Shown here: piece after piece, positions 1 through 13,156 of the stretch | Position numbering within the stretch: position 1 is the stretch's first letter | Layout of the letters: every line of letters starts with the position of its first letter | NCBI GenBank assembly: GCA_003049485.1 | Contig: PYST01000022.1 | Coordinates: 124,001-188,000 of the forward strand | Direction: 5' to 3' | Origin: Ophioceras dolichostomum | Taxonomy: Eukaryota > Ascomycota > Sordariomycetes > Magnaporthales > Ophioceraceae | Length of the DNA stretch: 64,000 nucleotides | Made by a program: the position numbers and the translations under genes | Notes under the pieces: generated by a model | The model's input: the letters and a program-made list of their open reading frames with translations, nothing else | Database searches by the model: none | What the model was told of the DNA's origin: nothing

Positions 1-427
1 TCATTGATGCGTTCTGCACAATTGGTGATGGTGTTGGGGCCGAGAAAGATTTAGGGTTACGTCTAGTCCAGGTGGACCCTGGAAGGGGAAGAGGAATCGA
101 GAGGGTGAAGGCGAAAATACTAACGCGGTTGCGACTCGTTTCCTATGTTCCGGTGAGACCTTGTGTCTCCTTGGGTTCACCGGTAACCTCGCGACATGCG
201 CGTTAGGACTCGACGACGCTCTTGACCTCGGCATTATGCTTCAGTGTGCACTGCTGTGCAATGTTCTCTTGGTAGTTTTTTAATGTGTGGTCGCCCACTG
301 TTCTGGCAGGGACCCAAGTGCCTGGAGTCCAGTTCAGATGGGGCCAAGTGGGTGAGATTTGGGGGTAGATTGGATCGGAACTCCAGTTCAATTCAAGATG
401 GTCTTGGTGGTGGCTTGCACGCAGAGT

Positions 428-453
428 AGGCAGGCAGGCAGGCAGGCAGGCAG
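428..453. repeat. AGGC tetranucleotide microsatellite
   Basis: Six and a half uninterrupted copies of AGGC, followed by a degenerate copy (AGACAGGC). Simple-sequence repeat in non-coding DNA. Confidence 0.9.
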
Positions 454-1898
454 ACAGGCGGCGGGCTGATGAACAAAAGGACTCTTCTTCAAGATCAACA
501 GGATCGAGTCAAGCCTCTTTCTAGCTTTGCCTTTCGGGGGTTTCCTGCCCCTTAATGGGAAAAGGGCAGAAAAGAAAAATCAGGTGGTGGTGGCGTCGGA
601 CGGCGGACGGGTTAATCTTCTTGTAAGATTTCAGTTTCAACGGTCTGCCGGAGGACGCCTGCTTGTCCCCTGTTGTAGGGCTTTTTTGAGGGGTGGAATC
701 GGAAGGGGAAGTGGAAGGGATAGAAAGGCAACAGGGCCAAGGGCCAGGGTGTGTGTGGACGTGATTGCCAGTCGCTTTCGTTGTGCAAACGACTCCTCTC
801 CTCCCTCCTCTGTGACGAGGTCGAGAATGAAGAGAAAACTGGCAGGGGGCCGTTTGAATCGAACTGCGGGACCGCTAAGGACCACTAGTTAGGCGGGGGA
901 CCTGCAGTTCCGAAAACTAGGTGGCAGACTCGAGGTTCAATGGCTGGGCGGCCTGGGTTGAGGCTGCAGGAAAACGGGAAAACGGTCGGTGGCGCTGGCA
1001 CAGACACAAGCCAAAACCAGCCAACGCGAGGTTGCTTGGGGTTGCTTTGTGTGGTGGTGCGTGGAGGTGGAGGGCAGGCAGGGCAGGCAGGGCTGGGTTA
1101 CGTGGAGTCGCTGTCTGCAGCAGTGGCGCGTGCGCCCGGAGGTCGAGGTGCCTCGCCTGAAATGTGAGGACCAGCTCTGGTTGATGAATCGGGACGTCGG
1201 TGGACAGGCAACCTATACATGTATGTGTGTCGACATGTAATGCGGAGATTAGATACTGCCCGTTGAATTTTGACAGGTGCGAGGCGATGTTTTTCTTGGT
1301 ATTGGTATTGCTCGGAGAGAGAGAGAGGCAGCGGCTGGTGGGGATGAGCTGCATGTACGGAGAACGCAAGGCAGCCAGCAGAAGATCACATTCACAAGCA
1401 AGACTCCGTGGGACGATGCCCCAATGGAGACCGGGAAGGAGGGGATCACGGACTCATATATCCAGGCTATGCTCTTTAGTGTGTCGATGACGGCGACCCC
1501 CAATGAAGGAATAGACAGCAGGAATAAGGAGATCGGTAGTAGAAAAGGGGAAAGGGGAAAAAAGAGGAGCGGCTGCTACCGTTGCGATGCTTTTCTGATG
1601 ACTGTCTCGGCACCGGACGAATTCGATACCAGCCTAGGCGCTTCTCTTATGCCCACGTCTGCTCCCGGCAGGCGAGATGGAATGTGAGTGCAGCAAGACT
1701 CGAGAGTTTTGAGAGAGGGAGAGTAGGTAGACTACAAGCAAGCGCAGCCGACCACTTTGCCGCTGGGCGTTTGATCGCTGATGAAAGGCCTATGTGGGCT
1801 CGAGTTATGTTCTGCCGTTATTCTTGCAGTGTGGCTGTGACCTTGGGGACTATTATCCCCTTCTCCTGGCGCTCGCAGGTCTCGGCCAACTTCGTCGG

Positions 1899-1900
<2 letters not shown>

Positions 1901-1943
<43 letters not shown>
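1901..1943. repeat. GT dinucleotide microsatellite, about 21 copies
   Basis: An uninterrupted run of GT from 1901 to 1943, the longest simple repeat in the window. It produces spurious Cys-Val or Thr-His open frames on both strands, which should not be called genes. It is likely to vary in length between isolates. Confidence 0.95.
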
Positions 1944-1944
<1 letters not shown>

Positions 1945-4468
1945 ATGTGGATGGGCGGGGTTGGAAAAGGAAGGGAGGCCACGGAGGTGAACTGAATATG
2001 GGAAAAAGAGACGAGAGGACAGGAAAAGGACATAAGAGATGCGATGTTATTGCTACTATTGAACCTCCCACCCTCATGCCGCGCCTAGTAAGTACATGAG
2101 ACTGACTACCACCTCCAAACGGACGGACGCGCTACAACTCTCCAACAAGAGCTCCTCCAACCAGCAAGCGACAGGAAATTCCTATGTAAAATTTCGATGA
2201 CCATGGAGATCTGCCCCTCTCCTCTTTCACTTCCTCTGCCCGGTATCTGCATCCGCGTGGACAACCAGAAAGAAACCTTGGGAGTACGTACTACTGTGCA
2301 CTGGGCGACAACCATGCCGGAGTCGTTGTAGGCCGAATCACAAGGCGGCGGAACGAGATTGGGCAGGAGCCGAACTGCTTCTCGCACACCAGCTGGCCTT
2401 GGCAAGGATGATCTTGACTGTTTGGTTCACGCCCTCTCGGAAAGAAAAAAGAAAGCACCCCTGCAGAACCAAGGTGCAGACATCAAAATCCTGTCACGAA
2501 GCATGGAGCCGTGGGTGATGTTAACGTAGCACAAAGCAACTCCCAAGAGGAGATACAACTAAAATTGCCCTCGAAGAGTGGAGCGGAGCTGAGGGAGGTT
2601 AGGTAGGGGTGACATACGAACAAGATGACACATGGGAAGATGAGTGTGATGTCGTTTCGTTTGCCCCTCCGACGAGAACAGGATATGACGCTTGACTTTT
2701 CCACAAAGTTGGCCGGTACGACTCTCCAACTCCAAAAGTTCCCGTACTTCGTAGCGTGGTTTGTACTGGAGTAGCGCATGGGTTTGCTAGTGTGGAGGTA
2801 AGGAAGTCACGCTTCTGAAGAGGAGGGGAGAGAGGGGGGGCCGACTGGGCTGTCCACTGGGGGCAATTACTGGGATGAATCAACGATATGGGATGAAAAC
2901 TCAAGTCACTAAAAATATCCGCTGCTGGACCTTTTATTTTTTCCTCTTGGTATCCTTGCAAGATTAGTGATTTCAAGATGCAAGCGACCACCGCCAATCC
3001 ATGGCGAAAAGCACCCTGATTGAGGAGAGACGAGCCCCGGTCGATAAGATCCGTAGTCGGGAAATCGCTATTATCGTATTCCTCGCAAACATCAAAGTGT
3101 CGTGAGGACGGGAGGACGACGCAAGGACGGGAGGACGGAACTCGACTCGCTTGTCTTGTCCCCGTTGGACATATTCCTAAGCGGAATACGATGGCAAGGC
3201 ATGGCATTACAGCTCCAAACTGCTATGCTATTGGTAGATAGAAAGGAAGCTCTGCCCTGCTGCTAGCTGTTTGTCCCGCACGTGTTTGCAAAGTCTGGCG
3301 GCCAGTACATCCAGATACGCTTCCGGAGGTATTCGCCAACCGCATAACCAGCCTTGATCTCCGTTTTTCCCGTCCCTCCCCTCTTCGTTATCGACGACGA
3401 CGCCTCCCGATGCAGAGTGAGAGGTACATAGAGAGGGGAAGCAACGAAAAGAAGAGGGTGTGCTGGCCGTAAGCCCATCCTATGTAGATCCATCCGCCCT
3501 GTCGAGCTTCCCATCCGGGCGGAGGAGGTGCAGGAGGAAGAATATTGGAAGGGCTCTTCACAACCGACCTCCCGGCGATGGTGGATGATATGTGATGATG
3601 GACGGGTTTCTCTCCACAACCTTGCTGCGCTGCACGACTGGCTGGGGCTGGCTGGGCATTGTTGGTTCAGTGTGACCCAAAGGCATTGGCAGGCGGTCGG
3701 AACCCTCAATCTTTTTGGAGCCTGGTTACAACGAGATTAACGTTAAAAAATAAAAAAATCTCTGGAACCACATATCGGTCGGGACCGCTGTGGACGTTTG
3801 TGTGGACAAGCTCAATCGCAAAACGGAGGGCAATTGCCCCACTGTTTCAAGGCGGGACTGACGACGGTTGCGTATTTGCAACGCTACCAGTTCCGTTTTC
3901 TCGTGGGAACAGGACAAGATTGTCCTCCCCCGTTTCTCCTCTATCTCGTCGGTACGAAGATCTGCTGCAGGACTGTGATGAATTTGACTCACCGAAAAGA
4001 TACAGGCTCCTATTCAGTTCCTACGGGCCTATGGTCCAATTCTGGAAGCCGACGGTTTAATTCCTCCTGGCGAAATCCGCTCACCCTCATCCTCCTCCCT
4101 GTCCGCCGCGATCCGGTTCCATCCATCCATCACTCATCCATCTCGCAGTATCTGCTATTCCGTAGGGAAATATAAGTGGTAGGACGGATTCAGTCATCGT
4201 CAACTCTTTTGCTCCTTCTTGATGCACAGACTGCCTAGTTTTGCTTCTAAATATGTACTTTTTTATGTTTTTTTGTCTTTCGTTTTGTTTGTGATAAATC
4301 ACACACCCACCCCTCCACCAAAAAGGGGTGAAGGGAGAAACGTGAAAACCCCTCCATCGTCCAATCTTTTCCAGCTCTGCCCTCCAGCTGCCGGCTCCTA
4401 AATACATTCAGCTGCTGGGCTGGCCCGCACTTTTCTTGCTTGCATCGATGGTGGCTTGATTGATGGGC

Positions 4469-6849
4469 TTAAAGATCTTGGAAAAGCCGCTCCTCCTCGG
4501 CCCCCAAGGCGTGCGAATGCGCCGCGATGTCATCTACCGTCCAGACCCCCCGCTCGCAGATATACACATCGACCAGCTCAGGCGGCACCCACTCGAAGAA
4601 GATGTTCTTCACTGCAACCTTTACTACTTCGGAGTGGTGGGGGTGAGCATGGGCATGCTCAGGATGAGGACCCTCATCCTCCTTTTCCTCCTTTTCTCCA
4701 TCCTTGTCTCCTGCGTCCTCGGTGACGGACGCGGTGGTCTTCTTCGTGGACCCTGTGTGCCCCTCTCCCCGCTCCCGTTGCTCCTCCTCCTGCTCCTCCT
4801 CTTGCTGCTGCTGCTGCTGCGTCTGTCCGCTTTCACTCGCACCACCACGTCCCACCACCGTCGCAGCCGTCGCCTCAGCTGGAGTTCCTCCTACCGAGGA
4901 CGATGATCCAGGAGATGGCGCTACTTTAGATAGCAGCGCCGCGGCTGCGCGTCTCACTCGTCCGCTGCTCAAGTCGGCCGACTCCCACGCCCTCACGAGC
5001 TGGGCCGGGTCGTTGTCCTCGACTACGTCCTCCTCGAGTGGGTCGTCGGGAGTGGCCACCTTCTCGGTCTCGCCCAGGGCGACCACCACTAAACTCTCAG
5101 TATCGTCCCCTTCCCCAGCGGCCAGTGCCGAGGAGGAGCGATGGCGCCGCCCCGCCACGTGCTTTGCGCTCAAAATAGCTGGCAGGGTCCCCGTCTTGTT
5201 GCTCACGGCTCCTGAGGCTGAAATCCTGTCTGCACCAATCAGAACCAGGTCGATGCCCTCCGCTGCTAGTGCCGCGGAAGCGTCCGAGTAGATGGTGATG
5301 CTAAGTTTAGACTCTGGTGACGATTTCGTCGAGTGCGAGTCATCACCACCGTCCCCTGTTCCTGTTCTTCTTACTATTGCATTTGCTTTTGCTCCCCCAT
5401 CTCCCACCTTACTATCCACACCACCCTCCTCTTCCTCTCCTTTTTGTGGTGTCACCCCCTCTTCGCTGGCAGCCGACGCCATCACACTCTCCGCTATCGA
5501 CGCTGCAAGGGAGACACCCTCGTTCAGCGGTCGAGACTCCAGCACTCGAAGGTCGATGCGAAATCCCGATTTGGTGATCAAGGGTTGCAGCGCCAGCGCA
5601 ATGGTCGAGCTGTTTGACAGGGTCAGGATCGAGATGGGCTCCTTTTTCGAGGCGAGCCTCGGCCCGAATCTAGCTTCCACATAGGTGGCCAGCGCCGCCG
5701 CGATGTCACTCCCAGAATTGGCATCTTCGCGCTGGGCGATGCGACGGTCCAGCTCGCCCACGAACAGGTCTCGCGCCGACGAGCCTTGGCGCATCAAGGC
5801 CTCGAGACTCACCAGGGCGCTGAGGACCACGTTGGTAATCGCAGCGCCCATGCTCTCTCGGCCGTTCTTGCAGATGTGCCAGGCCACGATCCGGATAGTG
5901 TCCCACAACATGTGGTCAAGAACCTCGGGCTTGCTGTTGGCGTCCGCGACTAGCTGCTCCACGACGTCCCTCAACACTTTCAGAGCCTTCCCGGCGAGCT
6001 GTCTCGCGCCGCTCTGATGATCGCTCTTGAGCACACCTAGACCGCGAGCAAGTATCTGTCCCGCGGCGAGCCCAAGGTCCTTCTCAAACCACACTCGTCG
6101 CAGGCTCTCCGCCAGCCGCGGCACACCGCCGAAAGCCTCCGAGTCATCAACTAACATGGGGTCGTACCAACCCCAAGACTCGTGCTCCCAGTCGCTCTGG
6201 ATCGCCGCCGCGTCCGCCGCCGACCGGAGACGGAACGCAAAGGGATAGATGGTCCACTCCCGGCTGACGGACAAATCCGAAAGCTTGTAGCTCTTGCCCT
6301 TTCGTAGGAGCTCGATCTGTGGAGGCGCCAGCGTTGTCTCCTCTTCAAGCTCCCGCCAGGCTGCCGCGAGGGGTGAAGCATCGTCCTCGTCGATAGAGCC
6401 CGAGATGGGCGCGAGGCAGTGCCTGTTTGGCCGTATGTCATCCTGTCAGCAGGGATGTCTCGGAAGATATCCGTGTAGATAGAAAAAGGCAGGGCCCGGA
6501 GATGCGCGAGAACATGCACGTCGTTTGTAGATGCCTATCGCGGGCCTGGAACTGAATAGGAGAATATTCCGGAACACACACAAACGCAGACTAAGTGCCA
6601 CGACATCTCCGAAATCTCGTTGCCTGGCTCTCGGCACACACTCCGTCATACATCGACATGAGTAACTTACCGATATGTGCTGACCATACGGCTCCGGCGG
6701 AAAAGCGCCACGGAGGCCTTGCCATGTTCGTCGGTCGTTGTGCCGCCGCCGCCGCCGCCGTCATACTTGATGATAAAGCAGGACACTACTGATCGCTTCT
6801 TCAGGGGCTGCTCCAGCTGCGGTTGCGAGGAGGAGGCGGACGACGCCAT
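4469..6849 (-). CDS. Nudix hydrolase domain fused to IF-2B (eIF2B/MtnA-like) domain
   Basis: Two exons, 6849-6671 and 6422-4469, give 710 aa. The 247-nt intron starts GTAAGT, and the acceptor at 6423-6424 is the one that keeps the conserved TYRHCLAPISGS stretch in frame. Residues about 19-110 are Nudix-like: SVVSCFII, VALFRRS, then a Nudix box RELEEETTL at 83-91 whose final glycine is replaced by threonine. Residues about 190-500 carry an IF-2B fold, as in eIF2B alpha/beta/delta and methylthioribose-1-phosphate isomerase, with the signature LIGADRISASGAVSNKTGT. An acidic Gln/Glu/Ser-rich insert follows, and then the C-terminal FFEWVPPELVDVYICE segment typical of the fold. The fused arrangement is known in filamentous fungi, but its substrate is not established. 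An in-frame upstream ATG at 7014 is possible; 6849 is chosen because the domain starts soon after it. Confidence 0.88.
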
Positions 6850-9800
6850 TCTTGCTGCTGTAGTTATCGCCAAGGAGTTCCACGAAGCACCAGCAGTGGT
6901 GGTGGCAATGGGATAGCAACGGTGTCTGATTATGCCGCACACGAAGCTCTTCGCGGCCGCCGTCGCCGAACTTGGTACCGTCAATCGATGATACCTCGCA
7001 CTAGGCATAAGCAATAGATTCTAAAGTAGCAGTAGGCTTCGGCATAGCAGAGAGCATGAAGTTTTCACCACCAGAATTATTAGTGCGTGCCGGCTTCCGT
7101 CGCATGAGATCGCGCGTGCGGTGAGGTGCGGGGTGTGTGTGGATTGCACGATTGATGCTGTCATCACGTCCGCCGCCAGGCACCACCAAAACAGCAGAGA
7201 ATCAAATGGGACCCCCAAATTATGCTGTTTGCTATCACGCCGTGTCGGGTCTGGTGACCTGCCGCCCCACTCGTTCGGGTCTCGGCCAGGCCATCTCGAA
7301 AAAAAAAAAAAGCTCTCAGCGACTTTCGAGTCTTTGCCCGTCAGCCATCTTTAGGCCTCTTAACAAACGCTGGTGTTTGTACGATGAGCGCGAGTTTGGG
7401 GGGGAGCTTAGGTGATCGCCACGGGGAGGGGAAAAAAGATGCCATTCACACCTCCCTTACATTGTACGACCGCACTGTGCACAGGAAAAAAGGGAGGGCG
7501 GAAGAGGGGACGGCACTACCCCGCCGACCTAGTGCGGGGCAAGAATGTGCCAAACGATTTGACCTAACAGAAACCCCCCCGCTGCAGTTCAGGACGGACG
7601 CCCGCCCACACAGGTCCTCACCGCCCAGGTGCTCTCAGTCAAACGGCACAGTCAGCTGTCGGAGGCACCTGGTGTACCCACTGTGGTACAAACCAGCCCA
7701 GCTTCTATTGCAGGATTAGGTTATCACGGGACATTGGGATTGATAGACTAGATTCCTTTCAGGTCAGGCTGCCACGGATGGGGGGCCAGGCTGCCAGGCC
7801 ACTTTTGTGTTTCCCTCTCCTCTCTATTTTTCCTCCGCGGAGATGTCTTTTCCGCTCGATTGTCCTTGCTGCCAAGCCTACCTAGCCGTTTGAGCAGGCG
7901 AGAACCTACGGCAGAGGCGAACGTTGAACAGACCAGGCAGGGTTCCAGGTTCGAGGTGAGGCTGAAATATATGGATCCCGCCATGAGTCCACAATGGCAG
8001 CAGCCCAAACAGCAAAATCTTTCTGACTTTTCTTTTTGGCTTTGCCTGCCTCGGTCCGTATTTCGGGTATCACATTCACGCGATTCTCGTTTTCTTGTCT
8101 GCCTCGACTGCGACCGACGAATCGAATGGGAACGAACGAATTGGCCAAGCCCGCCACTGTCGTCATCATCACAGACGATCTCTTCCTTCTCAGCCTTCCG
8201 GCCGAAAGTGTCACTAGCGCGCTCCGTGTATCCCCAATCGGCCAAGTCCTCGGTCGATACAGAAAGGTATTTTTTTTGGTGACTATTCGCAGACGTACCT
8301 GATCCAGCGGTTGTGTCAATCTACCCCTTGCTCAAGGAGGATTTGTTCGATGATCAGATATCAGTGGTCACCAGATGTACTGGACACGAAATCGTGAACT
8401 AGGGAAAGAAGTGAACAGGGACCTGTTTCTTTGCTCTTTCAGCGGGGCGGCAGCTAGCGTCAAGTGCTGTCTCTCGGGCTCCATCGCATCCTCCCGAGCG
8501 ATGGAAAATCCGGCGACTCCATCGCTGATCACTCCAGTTAGTTGCCCGTCCCAGAAATCTAGGCCGAGGCTGGGGGCTTGCAAAAATTCCCTAGGGCCCT
8601 GAAGATGATGTCTATGTCGCAATGAAAGGATAGTGAGGAACAGGCCCATCAACCATCTTCACCCTCGCGGCACCGGATCCAGTCAGTCCCACCAGACGTA
8701 TTTCGTCCAGCAGGGAAAGAGCTGAAGTCCAGGATGGGAAGGCTCGAAAACGGAGTTGAATGTAAAAATCCACCGTACCGTTTTGGATCCCACCCACCAC
8801 CCACCACCCATCTCCTCGTTCGTGTCTCCGCTGGAACACAGACTTCACCAAGCAATGGACACGACCTCTGCGACTTGCAGAAGAGGGAGGCTCAATCTGC
8901 CCGACCCCGCCGTCAGCAAAAGGTAAAAAGAAAACACACACACAGTCGCCGCAAGTAACCTCACCCCCGTCCGTCCACTCCAGTCCAGCGGCATGGCAAG
9001 AGGGGTGTGTGGTGACGGTTTCTCGGGAGAAGTTGCATTCGTGACTTGACTTACAAACTGACTTCAGAGTCTGATATGTCTGGTATCTTGTGTGGTGGTG
9101 CGCGCTTCCCCTCTTCCCTTTCCCCCTGCGTATGGGGGCCAACTGAACTCAATCGAACCTTTTTAAATCGGGTGGGAAAGAAGAGACGAAATGAAAGGAA
9201 ATGATAGCAAAGCAGCAACAAGGCACGTCACAGCCAGCCGCGGCGTGTACCTTTTCGAACGAGCGAGCGGCGGCACGGTTTCCGGCGGGAATCTCGCGAG
9301 TGGGAGGGAAGGAGGGGAGGGATGACGGGTAGCGTACCCGAAAGGGTCATGTTGCTCGTGTCTTGGCGGGGGGCAGGGGGCAGGGCAATGACAAGGAACC
9401 GTTGACATGACAAGCCTCCGGTTCATCATCGATACTCCTCGACTCCGTCCCTCTCTCCCCTCCCCCCCTCATTCTGTCTTCTTCGACGAGTGAGTGGACT
9501 GGCGGTCAGGGTCTCGTTCTTTTTTGTTTCTGGAGTCGACTGGACATGGCTTTGATGGGGTGACGTTCGTGGCGGGATGAGGAAGTCAGAGGCGAGACAG
9601 GGCCGGGGACCGGTTTTTTATGGGTTTCCCTTTTTCTTTCTTCCCTGCCCCATGATGATGATTGATGGTGCTCCGTGTCCGATCGTTGGATGGTTGCAAT
9701 GTGTCGTTGACATGCTTGCTTGGTGGGTTTTGCTTGTTTCTCGTTTCGGTACTTCGTACGAGATACGGGATGAGATGGCCGGCTGCTGCTTGCTGTCATG

Positions 9801-12062
9801 TCCAAGATTGCAGAGCAGAGGGTGAGTTCCTTGTTGATGAGCCGAGGCATTTTGCCCGTCGCTGTCCAGGATGCTGATATTGCTGCTCGTTGATCCTGAT
9901 AAGGGTCCCTCCTGGCTGGTGGTATTAGCACTCTGGCAGTGAGTGCCTGCGCCCTTGGGCCTGGCAGGGAATCGTCAGTGGGTGGGCCTCAGTGCTCAGC
10001 CAGCCGACCTGCCAATCCGGATGTTCCACTCTCGGGCCACGATCGATCTGGGCGGACGGGCGGTGATGCTTGGTTGGCCAGTGGTTTGCTTCGTCAATAA
10101 CCTGCCGGTCCTTAACAGTGTTCGGCGGAGCCGTGATAATCCTCTGGTATGGCTTGTCTTTCAATGTTTCCGTAGTTCTCGGCATGCGTCGTCTGGCTGG
10201 ACATTGCTTGCCATCCTGCAGCAGAGTCGGAGCAGGCGAGGGAACAACAAGGGTATGTTGGCGATGTCGAGGAGTTTGCTCCCCGTTGAGGGCAGGAAGG
10301 GTACCGAGGTGTGCAGGCAGGCAGGCCGCATCGAGAAGCTCGGTCGCTGCTTCGGATCACCGTCTGGCTCTCTCTTCTTGCTGTTGGCTCGGCAGGTGAG
10401 ATTTTCCAGGCAAGGGAAAGGGGAAAAGGAACAAGAGCTGAAGCTGAAAGGCTCCATTCTGCCTGACCTAGCCTGATAGGGCTCCTCTATTCGCTCCTGG
10501 TGCAATTTGGTTGCGTTTACAGCCGCGGCGTAACGTGCAGCGTGCAGCTATCACCCATCCATCGTCGCCACCATCATCCCAATCGATGAGGCTCCTCCCC
10601 ATCACTGTTGTTGTATGTCCCTGTCCGGAGCTTGCAACTGGCTGCGGCTTTCGGCATTCTCGGTATCGGTGAGCGTGGTAAGTAGTATCCACGTTCATCA
10701 TCTTGCTTCCTTGTGGCGCCATGAGATGGAGGAGACCGGCGCTGTGCAACGTGGGCTCGCAAGGCAGACAGGCAGGACACGGACGGGATTTCGGGATGGA
10801 AGAAGTGATGGAGAGATAGGATAGTGTAGCATCCAGATGAGCTGAGAGGTGATGAACAGTGGCAGAACGCCTCTCTTTATTTGCGAGTCACAAAACGCCT
10901 GAGTAAGAGAAAGCAAAAGCAAGTGACCCAACAGCAGCAGCATGTTCTCCCTCATCTCGCGAGGGCCTTTCTTTTGGGATCATAGGATGATGGCGGGTGC
11001 GGCTTCCGCTGTGATATCTGGTCCCAAGATGCCGGCGCGTCCAATCGACACCGGGGAAAAACGCCACCAAAATCTTTAGTTCACTATACTGGTCAGTGCT
11101 CACCCGGTGGCTTGCTGGGCTTGCTTGGTGGCGTCGATGCTAAACGTTGTTTGGCATCGTCAACTGCAGGGCATCACTTGCAAAGCTCACGGAGACCGGC
11201 TCCGGTACCCCCCACCCTTCACTTTCCCTTTCCTCTTGTCCCCCTTGCCCTCGCTTCGTCTCTGTTAGCTGCACATCGTCATCGGTTGGGTGGAAACGAG
11301 AATGATCATGATCTGACCAGGGATCGGAAGAAACAACGACTGCCGAGGAAGAGCGACTACCTCTATCTGGGCTAGGGTGCGTTGTGTTGACAGGCGCTTT
11401 GCGGGGGAACATGGGGCGGAAGGCCAACGCTTGCCGTTGCTGGTTGGGAAAGAGAAAGACGTAGTATTTTCTGTTGTACATACAGTTCATCGCTTATATG
11501 AAAGCTAAAGAAATAGATAGAGGAAAAACAAACAAAACAATCCTGTCCCGGTTCCCGACCTCTGCGCAGGATGCGTGCGTGCCGTCCGTCATTCAGGGGA
11601 GAGCCTCTCTCCGACTGCCCTCCGGCTCGCCCGCCGCGTCCAGTCGTCCAGTCGTCGTGAGGGTATATTGACATTCCGTTTCCTAGCCCAAAAAGAAAAC
11701 CCAAGGCCATCAAAAGCAAAACGGGGGCTGTGTAATGAACGACGACGAAGAGAAAATGAGGGCGGAGAAAGACCAAAAAAACGAAAGAGGAAAAATTGGG
11801 AGCAGTGCTCGCTCCGCCTCACGCCCTGAAAATATTGCCCCTTTTCCATCACTTCACCCCAACTCCAACTTGCTGGCTCCCGACGAAACGAAGACAAAAA
11901 AAGAGGGATATTGAGAGAAAGATAGAAGGAGAAAAAAGGAGAAGAATAGGAAGAGAAATGAGAAGCCCAGTCCTTCGCTCGCTCGCTCCGATGAAATATC
12001 CAAACAATAGAAAAGTGACGATAAGAAATGATGATCAATGCTGATGACTTATGACTTTCTCG
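6850..12062. other. Long intergenic region without a supported gene
   Basis: About 5.2 kb between two minus-strand genes. The part next to 6850 is the promoter side of the Nudix/IF-2B gene, and the part next to 12062 is the 3' flank of the membrane-protein gene. Open frames are short (at most about 177 aa, plus strand at 9943-10476), occur in several overlapping frames and show no motif. It contains homopurine and CCACC-rich low-complexity tracts (for example near 8790-8815). No tRNA or transposon was found. Confidence 0.55.
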
Positions 12063-13156
12063 TCATGAGCAAGCCACGGCCTTGTGAGTGATAGCATCGG
12101 TACCGCACTGCGCGTAGATGCGCGTGAAAAAGGACGATGCCTTCGGCTGCCGCCGGTAGGCGCACCAGTAGTTGCCGCTCGTGTCGGTCAGGTTCTGGCA
12201 GAAGGACACACAGCACGTCCAGCCGTTCGGGTTCCAGACGTAGCTGAGGGCGGCGAAGGGCAGGTCGTAGTAGCCGTGCTTCTTGTAGATGGGCGTCACC
12301 TCGCCGGTGAAGTTGGGGCCCGACCAGGCCTGGAACTCGTACGGCAGGTCCGGCCGGGTCTCGTTCAGCGTCGGGTCCCTGAGCGTCGTGGTGGGCTCTG
12401 GCGGGATCGACTCCGTGGGCGTCGCCGAGCCGCCAGCTCTGTAGGAGGAGAGCGCTTGGTTAGTGATGCGTTGGCTGTATAAAGGAGAACGAAAGCAAAG
12501 GGCGAGCGAGGTTGATGGTGATGAGCTGGGTGAGTTGCTTACTGTCCGCCGCCGCCTCCATTAGCCTGGCCCCCTGAGTCTTGTCCGCCGCTTGCCGCAT
12601 TTCCGTTGGTGGTTGGAGTCGGCGTGAGGTTCGCCGCGCTGCTTACCCTGTTGTTGTTGGCAGCCAGCCCGCCGCCCACGCCTGCCCCGACGGCGGCCGC
12701 GAGGAGGAAGAGAGTCACCCCGAGAACGATGTAGAACGTTCGCTTGCGGAGGCCGAATATCCTCTCATCTGCTGCTGGCGTCGGCAGCGGCTTTTCGCTC
12801 TCGGACATAAAGTAGGTGCTAGTCCCAGTGCCGCTGCCCTCCACGACCGTCCCCGCTGGCAGGCCATCGATGGCCGAGATGGGCTCCCACGGCACGCCGC
12901 TGTGGGGGTCCCTTGTCTGATAGTCGTAGTAGTACGCAGACTCTAGGCCCGCCGGGAGCCCAGCAGGGAGTATTGGGAAGTCGGAATATTTGGGCGAGGT
13001 GTCGTAACTGGCCGAGTACTTAGGTATGCCTTCAAAGGCCCTCTGGTGCATGTAGATCTCATGGTAGGGGACAGCCTGAGGGAACCCATCTGGTACCGTC
13101 TGTGGTGAATGGTCTGGCACGACCTCTGGGAGGTGCTCATCGGGTGGGACGCCCAT
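12063..13156 (-). CDS. Single-pass membrane protein with Cys-rich ectodomain, function unknown
   Basis: Two exons, 13156-12543 and 12438-12063, joined across a 104-nt intron (GTAAGC donor, CCTACAG acceptor), give 329 aa. I chose the ATG at 13156; the frame extends slightly upstream but without another ATG. Residues 1-135 are Pro/Tyr/Gly-rich and presumably cytoplasmic. A basic stop-transfer-like RKR is followed by a hydrophobic helix at about 141-164. Next comes an Asn/Gly/Ser/Thr-rich stalk, and the C-terminal 110 residues hold clustered cysteines (WTCCVSFC, YWCAYR, YAQCGT, terminal AVACS) and several Trp/Tyr. There is no N-terminal signal peptide, so the topology is inferred to be type II with the Cys-rich part outside. 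I do not recognise the family; a cell-surface or wall-associated role is only a guess. Confidence 0.78.

Larger units (their letters stand above)
1..4468. other. Intergenic region without a supported gene
   Basis: No open frame here carries a domain or motif I recognise, and none joins to a neighbour through good splice sites. The longest frame (minus, about 2599-3207) has a composition unlike the real genes of this window. The stretch holds an AGGC microsatellite near 428 and a long GT run near 1901. The part next to 4469 is the 3' flank of the minus-strand Nudix/IF-2B gene. Confidence 0.6.

Noticed and set aside
850..905. Possible minus-strand tRNA (AGTTCGATTC resembling a B box)
   Set aside because: No A box at the right distance and no acceptor or anticodon stem can be drawn.
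1582..2099. Open frames rich in Cys-Val or Thr-His
   Set aside because: They are translations of the GT microsatellite.
2599..3207. 202-codon open frame on the minus strand
   Set aside because: No domain, signal or splice partner; composition and overlapping frames look like chance.
6424..6452. Earlier acceptor for the Nudix gene intron (CTGACAG)
   Set aside because: It puts the following exon in the wrong frame; the acceptor at 6423-6424 keeps the Nudix box in frame.
9943..10476. 177-codon plus-strand open frame
   Set aside because: Overlaps other frames of similar length on both strands and has no recognisable motif.
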